Of a stretch of DNA of 64,000 bases, positions 47,066 through 58,683 are shown in pieces; position 1 is the first letter of the stretch, and each line of letters opens with the position of its first letter. The notes beneath the pieces are model-generated. The model worked only from the letters and a program-made list of their open reading frames with translations, did no database searches and had not been told where the DNA came from. Made by a program: the position numbers and the translations under genes. The stretch is taken from assembly GCA_036346375.1 (NCBI GenBank), contig CM070515.1, positions 11,864,423 through 11,928,422 on the forward strand, read 5' to 3'. This DNA is from Guadua angustifolia. Its lineage: Eukaryota > Streptophyta > Magnoliopsida > Poales > Poaceae.

Positions 47066-47073
47066 TATATATA
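47066..47073 (-). promoter_or_regulatory. TATA box of PMEI copy 2
   Basis: TATATATA in a context conserved with the displaced box of copy 1 (34787-34793). Confidence 0.5.
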
Positions 47074-47168
47074 GGAGTACAAATAGAGATTGTCCAAATC
47101 GAAATCTTGAGGAACATTAAAATTGTAATGAAGAAAAGATACGGAGATAATTGATGATATGAAAGAAT

Positions 47169-48195
47169 CAGGGGCGGATCTACAGGGTATGCCGGGTGTG
47201 CCACGGCATACCCTATAGATTCGGCCCAATACAGTCCATAATGCTGTCATTATCTTATATAGTCAGCTTGTGAAGGTCATAACTTTAGATCCGTAGATCC
47301 GAATGAGCTGATTTTTGTTGGGTTAGTTTCAAAATTGAATCTCGTTTCTACAGTTAAAATTTCACATCAATCCAATGGTTGGATCTTCAGAAATTAATGT
47401 TTTAGTTAACATATATCAGTCTGTTTTTCTGAAACCGAAGTAGTTTTTTATAATTTGTTTAGGGGTGATTTCAGAATCAATAAAAATTTGTTTTAACTTC
47501 CGCGCAATCATTCACCCCCCTCTGATTGCTATATTAGTGTATATCGATCTTACATATGATTTGAGTGCAAGACTGCTAGTTGATTTATAGAGTAGAAACA
47601 AATATAATTGCTATTTTGCTAGAGACTAGAGAGTTGCTTGTTGATGCATTGCTTTTTTTGTTTATAGAGTTGTTGAATTATGAAGAGGAACAGAGACATT
47701 GCATCTCTTTTTCGGAAACATGCAGCAAAGAAGGCTGCTGCTACTTCATCTCTTTTCCGGAAACATCACAAAACGAGAAGCAAAGAAGGCGGCTGCTGCT
47801 GCTTCATCTCTTTTCTGGAAACATTACATCTCTTTTCCGGAAACATGTATTGAGCGAGATATTTTTTTTCTATGTTGATGAAAATGATATAATCAAGAGT
47901 TTTATGGCTATTAGAAGGCGGAGGCCAGACAAGAATGACAAGAAGTAATATTGTATTCTTTGAACTATTGTAGGTGCGTAAGCTTTTTTATGCATATTTC
48001 ATACTTAAAATGTTCGAACTATTTATATTGTAATTTATACTTGTATTATCATGTTTCTAGTTATTTTATACTCGTATACCGAATTTTTCAACAACATTTA
48101 TAGTTGTTTACCGAATTGTTCATTAGATTTTACCGAATTGTATATTATAATATTTACTCGGTATACCCTAACTTAAAATCCTAGATCCGCCGCAG
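47169..48195. mobile_element. hAT element with transposase-like start
   Basis: A 1027-bp element, 8-bp duplication GAAAGAAT (47161-47168, 48196-48203), ends CAGGGGCGGATCTA and CTGCGGCGGATCTA (12 of 14 shared). On plus, ATG at about 47680 opens MKRNRDIASLFRKHAAKKAA, like the N-terminus of hAT-derived TTF/ZMYM-type proteins, then breaks. CATCTCTTTTCCGGAAACAT occurs four times between 47702 and 47847. The paralogous promoter at about 34900 is the empty counterpart. Confidence 0.75.
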
Positions 48196-48205
48196 GAAAG
48201 AATCA

Positions 48206-49305
48206 TCAGTACATCAAATCCTCTAGTAGATTTCATCAGTACGTAGCTTGTCCAACCAAGTGGCGCATTGTTGCGTTAAGAGCGCATTATCTGTTGTTGA
48301 TTTTCATGTGTAACCCCTGAATTTCGTGTCCATCTTTTGCGACTAGATTGTTCTCCCCCTAGTGGACGAATAAAGCACGAGCTTTGCTCGAGTTTTTTTT
48401 TTAAATGGTTCACCAAATCCTCAGAATGTTCATGCAAACATTAGTTTCACGGCAAAACAAAATGATCCGGATTTTAACGTTTAGGAGATCTGCACTCAAC
48501 ACATGGCAAAGTAGTGAATCTTAGAGAATGTCCACATTAATCAAATTCTCACAAAGCACTGAATTATTAACAAAGAAAAGAAGTTCAATTCAAAGTTTTA
48601 GATTAGTATTACAATGGTGAAGGTTATGCGAAATCCACGAGCTACGTACAGTACTAGTGATGATTCCACCGGTACCTCCAGAAATGTGAGAGCTTGAATA
48701 TTATAGTAACTATCTTACAGCGCCTAGAATCCTCGACTCCGTTTCGCCGTCTGTCGCTTCTCCTCCGGGAGGTCCATCGTCTCCCTTCGTCCGCCGGCCG
48801 CGCGTTCCCGTCCATTCCGCTGGTCGTCCGCACCGCCGCCGCCCTTTCGCCGCTTGTCACCTCTTCTGGGTTGTGCGCCCCGCCGTTCGCCCCATTCCTC
48901 CGCCGCCGTTGCTTCGCTTCCTCTCCCGTTTTGGTCCGTATCGTGGGTGGCGCCTGTATATGTCGTTGTCGCCTTTGCTGATTATTTTGTTGTACCCACT
49001 GTTTTGTTTCCAGCGATTTGGTTATTTGCTATTTCAAACACGTGGCTTCGCAAATTTGTCACTGAACCTATATTTCATTGATTCAGATGGTCTCATATAT
49101 CGTTGGCTCAAGTAACATCATAATCAAAGAGTCAATCTTTTAAGTGATAAATAACCAATTTTCTCGTTGTTTTCCTACCCGATTCCTAACCCGTTTTTGT
49201 TGTTTCGCTGCAGCTTGTGGTTCGTTGCTTATTCAGGCTTCACCGTGTATCGAGGGATCGCATTTCGTGGTCGCCGATTGGAGCCTGCCTCTTCGTTTTG
49301 AGCTT
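48206..49305. other. intergenic, with GC-rich open stretch
   Basis: No gene is supported. 48720-48960 is GC-rich and open on plus but has no recognisable domain; it may be a leader exon of an unknown transcript. 49200-49305 resembles the repeat units that follow at 49560-50268. Confidence 0.35.
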
Positions 49306-49320
49306 GAGGTAACCATTTGT

Positions 49321-49534
49321 TTTTTTTTAGAAAACGGTATAAAAACCGTGAAATTTAGAAGAAAGAGAGTTTAAATACAAGGTGCGAAGGCCGCACCCAA
49401 AGGAGAGAGAAACAATGCGGGTGGGGGGGGGGGAAGAAGAGCATTTACAGAGCAGAAGAGAAAGGAAGAGCAGTACAACAATGATCACGGCAGGTTCTGC
49501 AGGATGGTCTGAAGATGCTTCGCGCCTGCCGAAG
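49321..49534 (-). mobile_element. short retroposon with 15-bp target duplication
   Basis: A 214-bp insert between two copies of GAGGTAACCATTTGT (49306-49320, 49535-49549). T9 at its left end is the poly(A) of a minus-strand retroposon. There is a G run at about 49423-49432. No coding region. Confidence 0.8.
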
Positions 49535-49559
49535 GAGGTAACCATTTGTTGAATCCGTA

Positions 49560-50268
49560 AATCTGTGCCGGCTGTATCTTACTGTTTCCCTGTTCCTTCT
49601 TCTTTCGATGCAGTTCGGTATTATTCGCTTCTGTGTGCTTCACCGTCTATGAGGGGATCGCTCTTCCTCTTCACAGGTTGATATCTAGATTTGCTTGATC
49701 TAGTACGGTGCACAGGTGGTTTCTCTAAGCTTTCATTCCTCTGTTTTTCGTCAGCTACAGCCAAAACCTTCTGCTTTACGCTCTTAGTGCAGTCTTGATC
49801 CCTAGGTTTACTGATAAAGTTTACGCTTGCCATAGTTAAACATGGTTTCATGGAAGTTTTGCCCTCTGTTTGGACCACTTCGTGTTAGGCTGCAACATTG
49901 GTTGTCAGGGAATATGTCTTTATCTTACTGCTTCCCTGTTCCTTTTCCTTTCGATGCAGTTCGGTATTCTTCGCTTCCGTGTGCTTCATCGTCTATCAGG
50001 GGATCGCTCTTCGTCTTTACAGGCTGATATCTAGATTTGCTTGGACTACTACGGTGCACAGGTGGTTTTCTAAGCTTGCATTCCTCTATTTTTCATCAGC
50101 TACAGCCAAAACCTTCTGCTTTAGGCTCTTAGTACAGTCTTGACCCCTGAGTTTGCTGATAAAGTTTTGGCTTGCGATAGTTAAATATGGTTTCATGATA
50201 GTTTTGCCCTCTGCTTGGACCGCTTCCGTCTTAGGCTGCAGTAGTGGTTGTCAGGGAATATGTTCAAC
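49560..50268. repeat. tandem duplication, unit ~350 bp
   Basis: Copy 1 about 49565-49917 and copy 2 about 49918-50268 share TTTCGATGCAGTTCGGTATT, GGGGATCGCTCTTC, CTACAGCCAAAACCTTCTGC and GGTTGTCAGGGAATATGT. A more diverged partial third unit lies at 49200-49305. No protein supported. Confidence 0.8.
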
Positions 50269-50809
50269 CACTGCTTAATGATTGTCGCCCTCCACAAATA
50301 AAATTGCTGAAGTTCAACAATTTTTCAGCTCTTTTATTTGTTTTGGCAAGTGATGTCAGTACCTCTTAATCCCAATTGATATGCTTCTGTGCATGCTGCG
50401 TTCCGTTTTTTATGCATATTACATTTTTCTCTTCTATCTCACAACCCACAGAGATAACCACGTTATTTCTTTGATCAAAGCTTGGGTGAGATAAAGCTCC
50501 TTAAATTTGTAAATAAATACGATATAGCAGATGAGCATCATAGATTATGCCTCTATGATTTTGCCTACTATCAGGTATGTGATATAGAGAGATACAATGA
50601 GCTAAGTCTTTTGGTCTTCTTTTACACCGTGCCATGTAATGAACAGTCATATTGCTTTCAAAAGAAAAAAAATGATCGTATTCATTCAAGTCCTAGGAAT
50701 CCATTTAATATGTCACCAGTTTTCTACTCGAGATGTATACTTCAATTATGCCCTGTTTGGTATTTATACCAGGGAGTTTCTCATATTTAATAATGTTGAC
50801 AACTAAAAT
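50269..50809. other. intergenic stretch
   Basis: AT-rich, no gene or repeat recognised. It ends at the LINE insertion site. Confidence 0.4.
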
Positions 50810-50818
50810 TCAACAGGG

Positions 50819-51224
50819 GCCAGCTTGATAACGTGTCCTGGTGGTATGACTCTCGGCGGCGGCTTCCTCCATGCAGGCGGAAGGACTTTGATGGGACTGT
50901 CGCGTATACCCTCTGGAACATTTGGAAAGAGAGAAACAATAGGATTTTCAGTAACTCCTACCGCACGGTGCAACAAGTGGTCGGCGCTATCTCTCAGGAC
51001 ATCGGCAATCGCCAAGTTGCTTTCGGGGTGTTGTAGTGTTTTTGTAACCGGTTGTCTCTAGTTGTTTCTAGGTTGGCTCTTCGGGTTTCAACCGGGGAGA
51101 TCCTTTCCGTCCTTGTACGTTGTTGTTTCTTTCTCTGGTTCTTCTTCCCCTTCTCGAAAACTGATCGGTGTTCTTTCCTTTCTTAATGCATTTGGCAGAG
51201 CTCCTGCCTTTTGTTCAAAAAAAA
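50819..51224 (+). mobile_element. 5'-truncated LINE
   Basis: A 406-bp insert with a 9-bp duplication TCAACAGGG (50810-50818, 51225-51233) and an A8 tail. It encodes the C-terminus of LINE ORF2 (GTVAYTLWNIWKERNNRIF, then a stop near 51034) and the 3' UTR. A typical truncated reverse-transcription product. Confidence 0.85.
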
Positions 51225-51614
51225 TCAACAGGGCCGTCTTTTCATTGTCAGTGAATTACTTCGAGCGAATCTGTATGAATTTCAGAAATATAACCAGGAG
51301 TCTGGTGATGAGGCATGCTTCTCATTTTTTGGATGGGAGAGTTGTACTTTTCATTGCCCAGAATACAGGAATATATAACTGTTCTCTCCTTTTCCCAGAG
51401 GGTATCTCTGACTGCTTTGTTACCAAAGCACTCTCTTTAACTGTCATGTATATCTGTTGATTTTATAAGTTCGTTCATCATTAAAAGTTGAATTGAACCA
51501 TACAAAAGCATTTACAGCTGACCTTAATACACTATAGCTGTAAAAGAAATATTTGTTTATGCTCTAGTTTTTTACATTTCGGAAAGAATTCAATGCATAG
51601 GGGACCATCTTTTT

Positions 51615-52700
51615 TTCCTATACATAACAAGGTTCGATGCACTTCTCATGACGTTGAGGGCAGTGAAACCTCCACGTCGGCATGATTCAAATATTTTACC
51701 GAACCATTCAATTGGTAGGAATGACGGGCAGTGTGTATAAAGGGCATAGTGTAGTCAATGCGAGCTGATGACTCATGCTTACTACGTATCCCTCATTGAA
51801 GACTAACAATTGCAATGATTCATCTACATCACGATGAAATTCCCCAAGATAACCTATGCATGTCACCTAAGGCTATATACTCGTTGAATACATTAGTGTA
51901 GCGTGCAATGTGGCCCAGAACATCTAAGAGCATCACAAACATGTTATTGCCTCAAATTTACGTGGCCTAAACGGCCATAGTCCCTCTAAAAAGCTATCTG
52001 TGAAGGGATGACTCCGCATAACTAGTTAGCAAGCTGAGGCCTCGTTTGTTAATGGAATTAATCGGACAAATCATTCCACCAACTAAGAATGGCCATGCAC
52101 CACCACTCATAGAATCAAGAAATAAGAGCTCTCAGTCTGTCATTCCTATCTATCTAGACCTAGTAAGTTTCCCCTTGTTGAGTCAAATTAAACCATAGGT
52201 TCCACACCTAGTGGTGCCCTTCCGTCAATTTCTTAGTTTCAACCTTGTGGCCATACTCCCCTTAGAACACAACGACTTTAATTTCTCGTAAGGTGCCAAC
52301 GAAGTCCTATAAGAAACATTTGCTGATCCCTGGTCAGCATCGTTTATGATTGAGACTAGGATAGTGTCCAATCGTTTTTGAGGCCAAACTTCATTCTTGA
52401 TTAATAAAAACATCATTGGCAAATGCTTTCGTAATTGTTCATCTTTCATAAATATAAGAATTTCACCTCTAACTATAAAATACAAAAGCTCCCGACTATC
52501 CCTATTAATCATTACTTCGATCCCGAAGGCCAACAAAATAGGACAAGAATCCTACAACGTTATCCCATGTTAATGCAATCAGAGCAATGACTTGCTTTTA
52601 AGTACTCTAATTTCTTTAAGTAACAGCACCGGTCCAACTTATTAAGGCTAGCAGCGCATCGCCGGCCGAAGAGTCGAGTAGGTCGGTGCCCACCGTGAGA
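51615..52700 (-). pseudogene. decayed nuclear 18S rRNA fragment
   Basis: The minus strand follows plant cytosolic 18S rRNA from about 650 nt into the gene to roughly 60-70 nt before its end. Landmarks: GGTGCCCTTCCGTCAATT on plus at 52213-52230 (universal AATTGACGGAAGGGCACC), GCCTTCGGGATCGAAGTAAT on minus near 52525, GGGATAACGTTG, and ACTCAACAAGGGGAAACTTA. Many sites differ from the conserved gene by G-to-A or C-to-T, with small deletions. It is not a functional rRNA gene; open frames within it are accidental. Confidence 0.88.
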
Positions 52701-52949
52701 CATTGGCCCATGAAATCATTTTGCGTGGTTGATCCATGCACAACCAAATGCAGTTTGCAGATAGCTAAAGTCGATATTGTTACGTGGTTTTATGCCATGT
52801 ATACAATTCCTAACTTCGAATACGGGTTCAAATCCAATTTTTGCTTAATTAGGTTGGATTGGGACATCTGCATAATTTGCATACCGGATAGATGGTACAG
52901 TATTCTCTTGCACAACACCATGAATCGCTGTAACGTGTTAAGATCAAGT

Positions 52950-53490
52950 AACACAATGAATCGTTTGAGGTTACTTAATTTGCAGTGCCATCGTCTGTCT
53001 CGATATTCTCTTCTGTTCTTGGCTCAGCATTACTCCATTAGAAGTAGTACTGAATTGGCGTGTATAGCGGCAGCACTGTACAGTTTTCCCGGCTTGTACA
53101 GTGCTGCTGCTATACACGCCAATTCAATCATCATAACTTCTGCTTAACTGCGTGAGGTAGTAGTTGCCAGCCTGCCAGAGTTGCTTGTACTCCACACTCG
53201 CAATGGTGAAACAAACAGTAGCAGTAAGCATTGGAAGTACATTACGATGATGCATGCCATGTTCAGCTCATCAGAGCACCGATAGCTCCAGTTTTCAGAG
53301 TCCTTTCTGTCTATTACTACCATTCAGGAAAGGAACAGTAGCAGTAGCATCTCTAGAAGGCTTGCCTGATCTGAACTCTGAACAGATCTTGTTTTGGAGT
53401 GGCAGAGAATGCACAAGTCATCAACTCATGCAGTTAGGCATCATCCCTGGCAGGTCCCGAGTTCCAACTAGAATGGGAATGGGATCAATT
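52950..53490. repeat. repeat unit U, copy 3
   Basis: Shares TTAGAAGTAGTACTGAATTG, ATAACTTCTGCTTAACTGCG, ACAAACAGTAGCAGTAAGCA, CATCTCTAGAAGGCTTGCCT and CCGAGTTCCAACTAGAATGG with the other copies. It contains the hairpin at 53052-53125. Confidence 0.7.
53052..53125. repeat. near-perfect hairpin, 31-bp arms
   Basis: Arm 1 (53052-53082) starts GAATTGGCGTGTATAGC; arm 2 (53095-53125) is its reverse complement with a single G-U-type position; the loop is 12 nt. The other copies of unit U lack it. It could be transcribed into a small-RNA precursor, but nothing shows that. Confidence 0.8.
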
Positions 53491-54080
53491 GTATCATGCA
53501 TGGGAAGGACAGGAGCTTGGATGTATACGAGGATAACTTGTTCCTGGCCTGAAGCCTGCCAGATTCTACGCTATGATGGTAATCTTAATCTAACAAACAA
53601 ACCTTGTTCGATCGTCTTCTCTGACGGTAATCTTAATCTGCCTTTCAAACAAGCAGCAAGCGAAAGAAAAGGAGTCTGTGTGTAATCACATGGAGCTCTT
53701 GCTACGCGAAAGAAAAGAAGCATCCTAAGTGAAGCTGCTGCGTATTGCAGCGAAAGCCAGGAGGAGGCAGAACCCAGAGCGGCGCTTGAGCCCGAGAGAG
53801 ACCAAGAGGGAGGGGGGAGGAAGCCGAGGAGGGCGCCGTCTTGACAGTGCCGGCGCCGGCGGCGTCGCGGAGGTGAAGAGTACGTATTCTGAGGTCGCGT
53901 CGGGAAGAAGGGTGGATGGGCTTTTTCTCTGGCCGAGACGTGGGCCCGAGTTGGCAGTGGGTGAATTCGAGAGGGAGCGCGCGGTTGACCCTTCATGGGA
54001 CAGGTGTCATTCGCTGGTTGGCTGTCCAGCGTCTATTGGATGTACATGCCGGACGTAGCACCGATTAATCCAATACTCAT
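53491..54080. other. intergenic with GC-rich block
   Basis: 53700-53980 is purine- and GC-rich and open in two frames, but no family is recognised and the two frames contradict each other. Treated as non-coding. Confidence 0.35.
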
Positions 54081-54084
54081 CAGG

Positions 54085-54255
54085 CCACATCAGTTTTTAT
54101 CTAGATAACCGTGTATCTTGGATTTCATTTAGATGAAACTCTCTTACCTCCTATGAAATTCTCTCTATCTCTCTTCATAATTACCTTACTATGTCACCAA
54201 ATATGATGATGTGTCGTGTCATTTAATGAGAATGAAACTCCCATTGTGAATAGCC
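54085..54255. mobile_element. Tourist-like MITE, incomplete
   Basis: The reverse complement matches the 32841-33057 MITE from GGCTATTCACAATGGGAGTT inward (ACATCATCATATTTGGTGAC, ATCTAGATAAAAACTGATGT), but the other terminus is missing or divergent. Confidence 0.65.
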
Positions 54256-54545
54256 TCAGAAACCTTTCTGTTCATCACTACCATTCAGGAAAGAGAACAG
54301 TAGCAGCAGCAGTACATCATGATGCAGCAGTGGCATCTCTAGAAGGCTTTGTCTTGGGCGCATAATTGATCTGAAACTCTGAACCGATCTTGTTCTGGAG
54401 AGGCAGAGAATGCACAAGTGACATCGACTCATGCAGGTTGCGAGTTCCAACTAGGATGGAGATGGGATCGATGGCATCATGGGAAGGAAAAGATTGGCCT
54501 ACTCTGCATGCTGTGGCCTGGTGGACTTGAAACAGGATAGAAAAT
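54245..54545. repeat. repeat unit U, copy 4
   Basis: CACTACCATTCAGGAAAG, CATCTCTAGAAGGCTTTGTC, CACAAGTGACATCGACTCAT and GGAAAAGATTGGCC follow the unit order. The last is the empty site corresponding to the MITE insertion at 43511. Confidence 0.7.
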
Positions 54546-55077
54546 ACTTTCTTGCCCCCACGCATGTGAGATGCAGCAGCAGCACGATCCAAATCCAGTG
54601 GGTACCATAGTGTTTTTCATCATGTTTTTATCACCAGCTGAGGCTGTTCTCAGCCTAGCTGTTTGTTTCCAACGTAGGAATTTCATAGAATTTTACGGAA
54701 TAAATATACAGCTTCTATAGGTTCTTCCACATGAAATTGTCGCTCTCCAAGCGGGTCCTCAATCTTTGAAAGATCGATTCTTTTGCGTTAAGAACTAACA
54801 AGTCCTGTTAATTTCGGCACTGTTGTCTCAAGTACTGTGATGCTTACTTGTCAAGCTGTCATCCTGTGCTTGCTGAAGGTGATGGGCTGAATGACTGGCA
54901 CCCTGAATCTCGTCCGGTCTACCCACGTTGGCGCCGACATCCTGTGCAGATACCACATGCACATGAATAAAGAAGAACTAGAGATATATAAAATGGAATT
55001 ATCATAGGAAAATACCCAAGAATAAATTCGTCTGTACGCGTTGGAAGAGAAAATCAGAAGACTGAGCCGAAGCACAT

Positions 55078-55670
55078 GCTCACCAACTGTTTTTCAGTTG
55101 CACAACTTCTCTGATGATCTGAATGGACCATGCCTGCATGAACCAACGGGGAGCTTGACAATATTGCAGATCTGTTTCAGTTAATTATTACTCGGAAAGC
55201 TCAGGTCTCGTTCTCACCAATCAGGGGTGTCAGCATGGTGCCATGCATGGCGAAATTAAGTTAGTTAGTGACTCACTGCAATCTTTTACTCCAATTTAAA
55301 CTATTATGGAGAAACATGTAAGAACTTTGGAGATACAGGTATTGTACATTTGGATCAATTAGCCTTGCTTAACTTTTCTAAAATAATTAATGTAGTAATA
55401 AGCTAGTAATGGTTTATTCTGGGATCAATTGGTAATGTGCCTTGGACAGTTAGCAGCTTAGGCCTTAGTGCCTTGCGAATCGAGCAAAGGCAAGACCCTA
55501 ATTTCCTAAATTAATGGAATGGGACAATAGTACTACCTTGTTGGCGCTAATTCGAGACCATTTTTTATTTGACTCTTTGTTCCTTCGAGCACTTGGGTTC
55601 AGCACCACATGTTTTTGTTTTCCATTTTCGAGGAAAAAGTGGAGCATTCTTCCTTGCTTTTAAAGTGAAC
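55078..55670. repeat. segmental duplicate D, copy 2
   Basis: The counterpart of 45590-46110. Here it directly follows CACCAACTGTTTTTCAGTTGCAC; in copy 1 about 1.55 kb, including the ndhB-bearing hAT, separates the corresponding bases (44025 and 45598). Confidence 0.8.
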
Positions 55671-57089
55671 TCTTCCAAAAAAAAAAAAGGTTAAGCTCAT
55701 GCAAATTTCATTCTTCTTCCTCCGCTTTGCTTAATTTCAAGATGTACTATGAAAATTATTAATTTGAAAGATTAATATTACTACTACTACTACTATATAA
55801 ATTTGCATGTTCAGAGAAAATAGCATGATCAATCATATCAACTACTACCACCACATGCATGGTGTGCAAAACGGATCAACTAGACCAAATAAATACTCTT
55901 GAATTGTTATCCATAAGCTTGGATTATACCAGCAAGTATTTTTGGCAGATGCAATGATATCGAAAGCAGCCAATACACGACGATGCACTCACTATATATA
56001 CAAGCATAAAAATACTCTGGCAATTGGTTTACCAACCGGCAATACATATTATACAGTGGTTAAGAGATCCCTATCAGTTATAATCGGCAGCGACTGCATT
56101 ATTCCGACGCTGACCGAAATGGGGCAAGCCTGTACGCCAATCATTTTTAGGATTATTTAGCTCTCCGGAATCAGCAAAAATAATTTGTTTTGTTAAAATT
56201 ATCCATTTCTTTAGCATAGGAAAGGAAGAGCAGGAGTACTTGATCTTGATTACGGTCAATACGTTGTAGGATCGGGAGTACAGTTTGTGTTTTTGGAAGT
56301 CAAAACACTGCAAAGTGTCGGTAATCCAAGTTAGGTTCTTCGTGCAGGCGTTGACCAAACTTGGTTGCTGCAGGCAAACACACTTAGACTAGACTTCGCT
56401 CATGCTTACATACTGACTTTAAGGCTTTAGTCGGTGATGGCTCACCACATCTAATGGATCTTAAGCCTGCTTGCTGTACTTAGCTCTTTGTTTCTTTCTG
56501 ACGAGTCATTTGCTTCTTTCTGATTGTCTCTTATTTTCCATCTATTTGAAGCATAAACCATGTTAAAATTGCTTCAATTGTTTTGTGAAACTGGAAAAGT
56601 TGATCACAACAGTCGTCTCTTTCTCTCATTAGATGTACAGTACCCAATAGTCGTAGGAACAGTAACTTCAAAACATCTACCTCCCTGTTCAAGCTTGTAC
56701 GAAGTATTTTTAAAATTATCTTATTAAAAAATTAAGGTTGTATTTTATATTCTAACGTAAATTATTCTGATATTCCCTTTGTATCCATAATAAATATTTA
56801 TCTTTACTTTATATTCTCTCATTAGGATAATAATTAGTAGTAGCCTAGTTGCTCCCACTTACAAATAGTTCCATTTGAATCCATAAATTTTGAAACTTTA
56901 GCTATTGATATTTTTTAAAATATATATATTGCCTGATGAAAATCACTCAAACCAGAATATTATAATTTTATTAATTTTTTAAATATATTATAATAGAAAT
57001 TAGTACTTAAATTTGAGTTGATGTCTAAGACGGCAATTATTTGTGCGGAGTATTTTCAATAACAAAAAGAAATATAAAATAAAAAACAG
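55671..57089. other. AT-rich intergenic DNA upstream of DUF936 gene
   Basis: No gene is supported. It contains a short TAC microsatellite (about 55780-55795) and strong AT-richness at 56690-57010. Confidence 0.4.
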
Positions 57090-58683
57090 TTGGCTTCGGT
57101 CTGTCTCACTCTCGTTAGAAAGATTAAAAAGATTTCTCCTTTCTCCATCGAAAGCGACGCCTCACCTCAACACACCATCACCCACCCACTGACTAGCTGG
57201 GCCCCACTCTACAATCTCAAGAGAGAGAAGACCTTTTCCAAACAATTTTTCCACCGTACTGCCCCCTCTCTCCCTCTTCTTGCAGTTTGCTGCCCCGCGT
57301 GCGCTCAGCTCCAGTCACCTTCTCTCCCCTCTCCCTCCTGCTCCGCTCGACTCTCTCCTTTGTGTGTGAAGGAGAGAGAGAGGGGCACAACACCGCCATT
57401 TCCTGGCTCCTCTTGGCACCGCTCCAAGGACCAACCGGCGGGATTCTTGGATGTGACAAGACCTTTCCTTGAGCAGAGCAAGCCGCAAAAGCCTCCTTTA
57501 TAGGATCGTCGGCTGAAGCGGAGGAGCAGCACCGGCGGTCCGGCGCCAGTGTTGAGAAGAATCGCCTTCACCCACCCTTCGTCCCATGCACCCACGGGAG
57601 TAGTGTGGAAGGAGAAGGGGATTAGGCTCACGGCCTCACGGGATTTCGCAGGCTTCTGTTGGGAGGAGGGTGTGTGTGTGTGTGATCCTTGCTTCTTCTT
57701 TCTGTTGTTTCTGCTTCTAGATTTGTCTCTTGCTGGGGCTTGCTTACTGTAGGAGCAGAATTTATGATGTTGGTGAAGGTTGTGAGTTGTGACGAATGTC
57801 TTTTCTTTTCTTCCTAACTTGCTTTTCTTGGAACAGCTTCTTTCTTCATTTTGGGTTTTTTTGTCTCCCTAAAGATTTGTTTCTGGGAACTTGGAATAGC
57901 GATGATTGCTTAACGAGTTGTTAAGGTTGCTTCTTACTCTCCTTGATCAGTGGCAACTCTGAAGCTGGTTAAAAGGAGTCCTTTTGCTTAAGATTTGATT
58001 GGGTTTTCATCCAGTGTGTCTCTGTTGGTATATAGTTTTGGGATAGGGCCACTTTGATTCTACCATGGGATTTGCGGTATTTAATTGTGTTGCGGTCCTT
58101 GTCGGATCTGCTCACTTGTACTCCTATTTCTCTTCGGATTGAATTAAATTCCTTCCAAGAAACAGCACCGTCCTTAGTCCTTACTCCTTGCAGCCACTAT
58201 TTCTGGTACACCTCTTCATGTGTTACATTACTTCCTTTCAAGTAGTAATGTTGGGTTGGTATACATCCCTTCTCTTTTCTGCACTTAGAATGTTGTAGTT
58301 AACGATCCCTTTCTGTGTATCTTGATTTTACTATGCTCTCCTAGTTCAGCAAATGGTAGCGCTTGAATTTGTGCTGCAATTTCCAGCCATGTTACTGGGT
58401 AGCATTTGGTGACAAATGAAATATTTCCATGTTCATTTTGAGCCATCAAAAAGCTTTGGAGTACCCACATGTTAGTCTGGATTTAGTTCTCTAAAAGTTG
58501 CAACCTTTATTACATTTGGTAGTTGGAGATTTCACTTTTGTTAGGACTAGCCAGGTTGTCTACCACTTACTCATCATCCTTTTCTGACTTTTCGGTTCCA
58601 ATTCTTGATGTCCTCTATGTGATGATCACGATATCTGAATTGTGCTCAACATGCACAGGTAATGTGCTTTAGGAGCTACAGCA
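57090..58683 (+). promoter_or_regulatory. 5' leader region of the DUF936 gene
   Basis: 57150-57670 is a CT-rich, GC-richer stretch typical of a plant 5' UTR, with GGGCCCCACT near 57200. A leader intron probably fills most of 57700-58660, ending at an AG about ten bases before the ATG (GCTTTAG-GAGCTACAGCA). A TG microsatellite lies at 57671-57681. Confidence 0.4.

Noticed and set aside
52225..52536. 103-codon frame on minus
   Set aside because: It lies wholly within the 18S rRNA relic and translates rRNA sequence.
51615..52700. Plastid or mitochondrial small-subunit rRNA
   Set aside because: Expansion segments and wording match the cytosolic 18S gene, not the organellar 16S/18S types.
53571..54058. 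Possible small genes on either strand in a GC-rich block
   Set aside because: The two frames overlap in opposite directions, neither has a known domain, and no splice or promoter support is visible.
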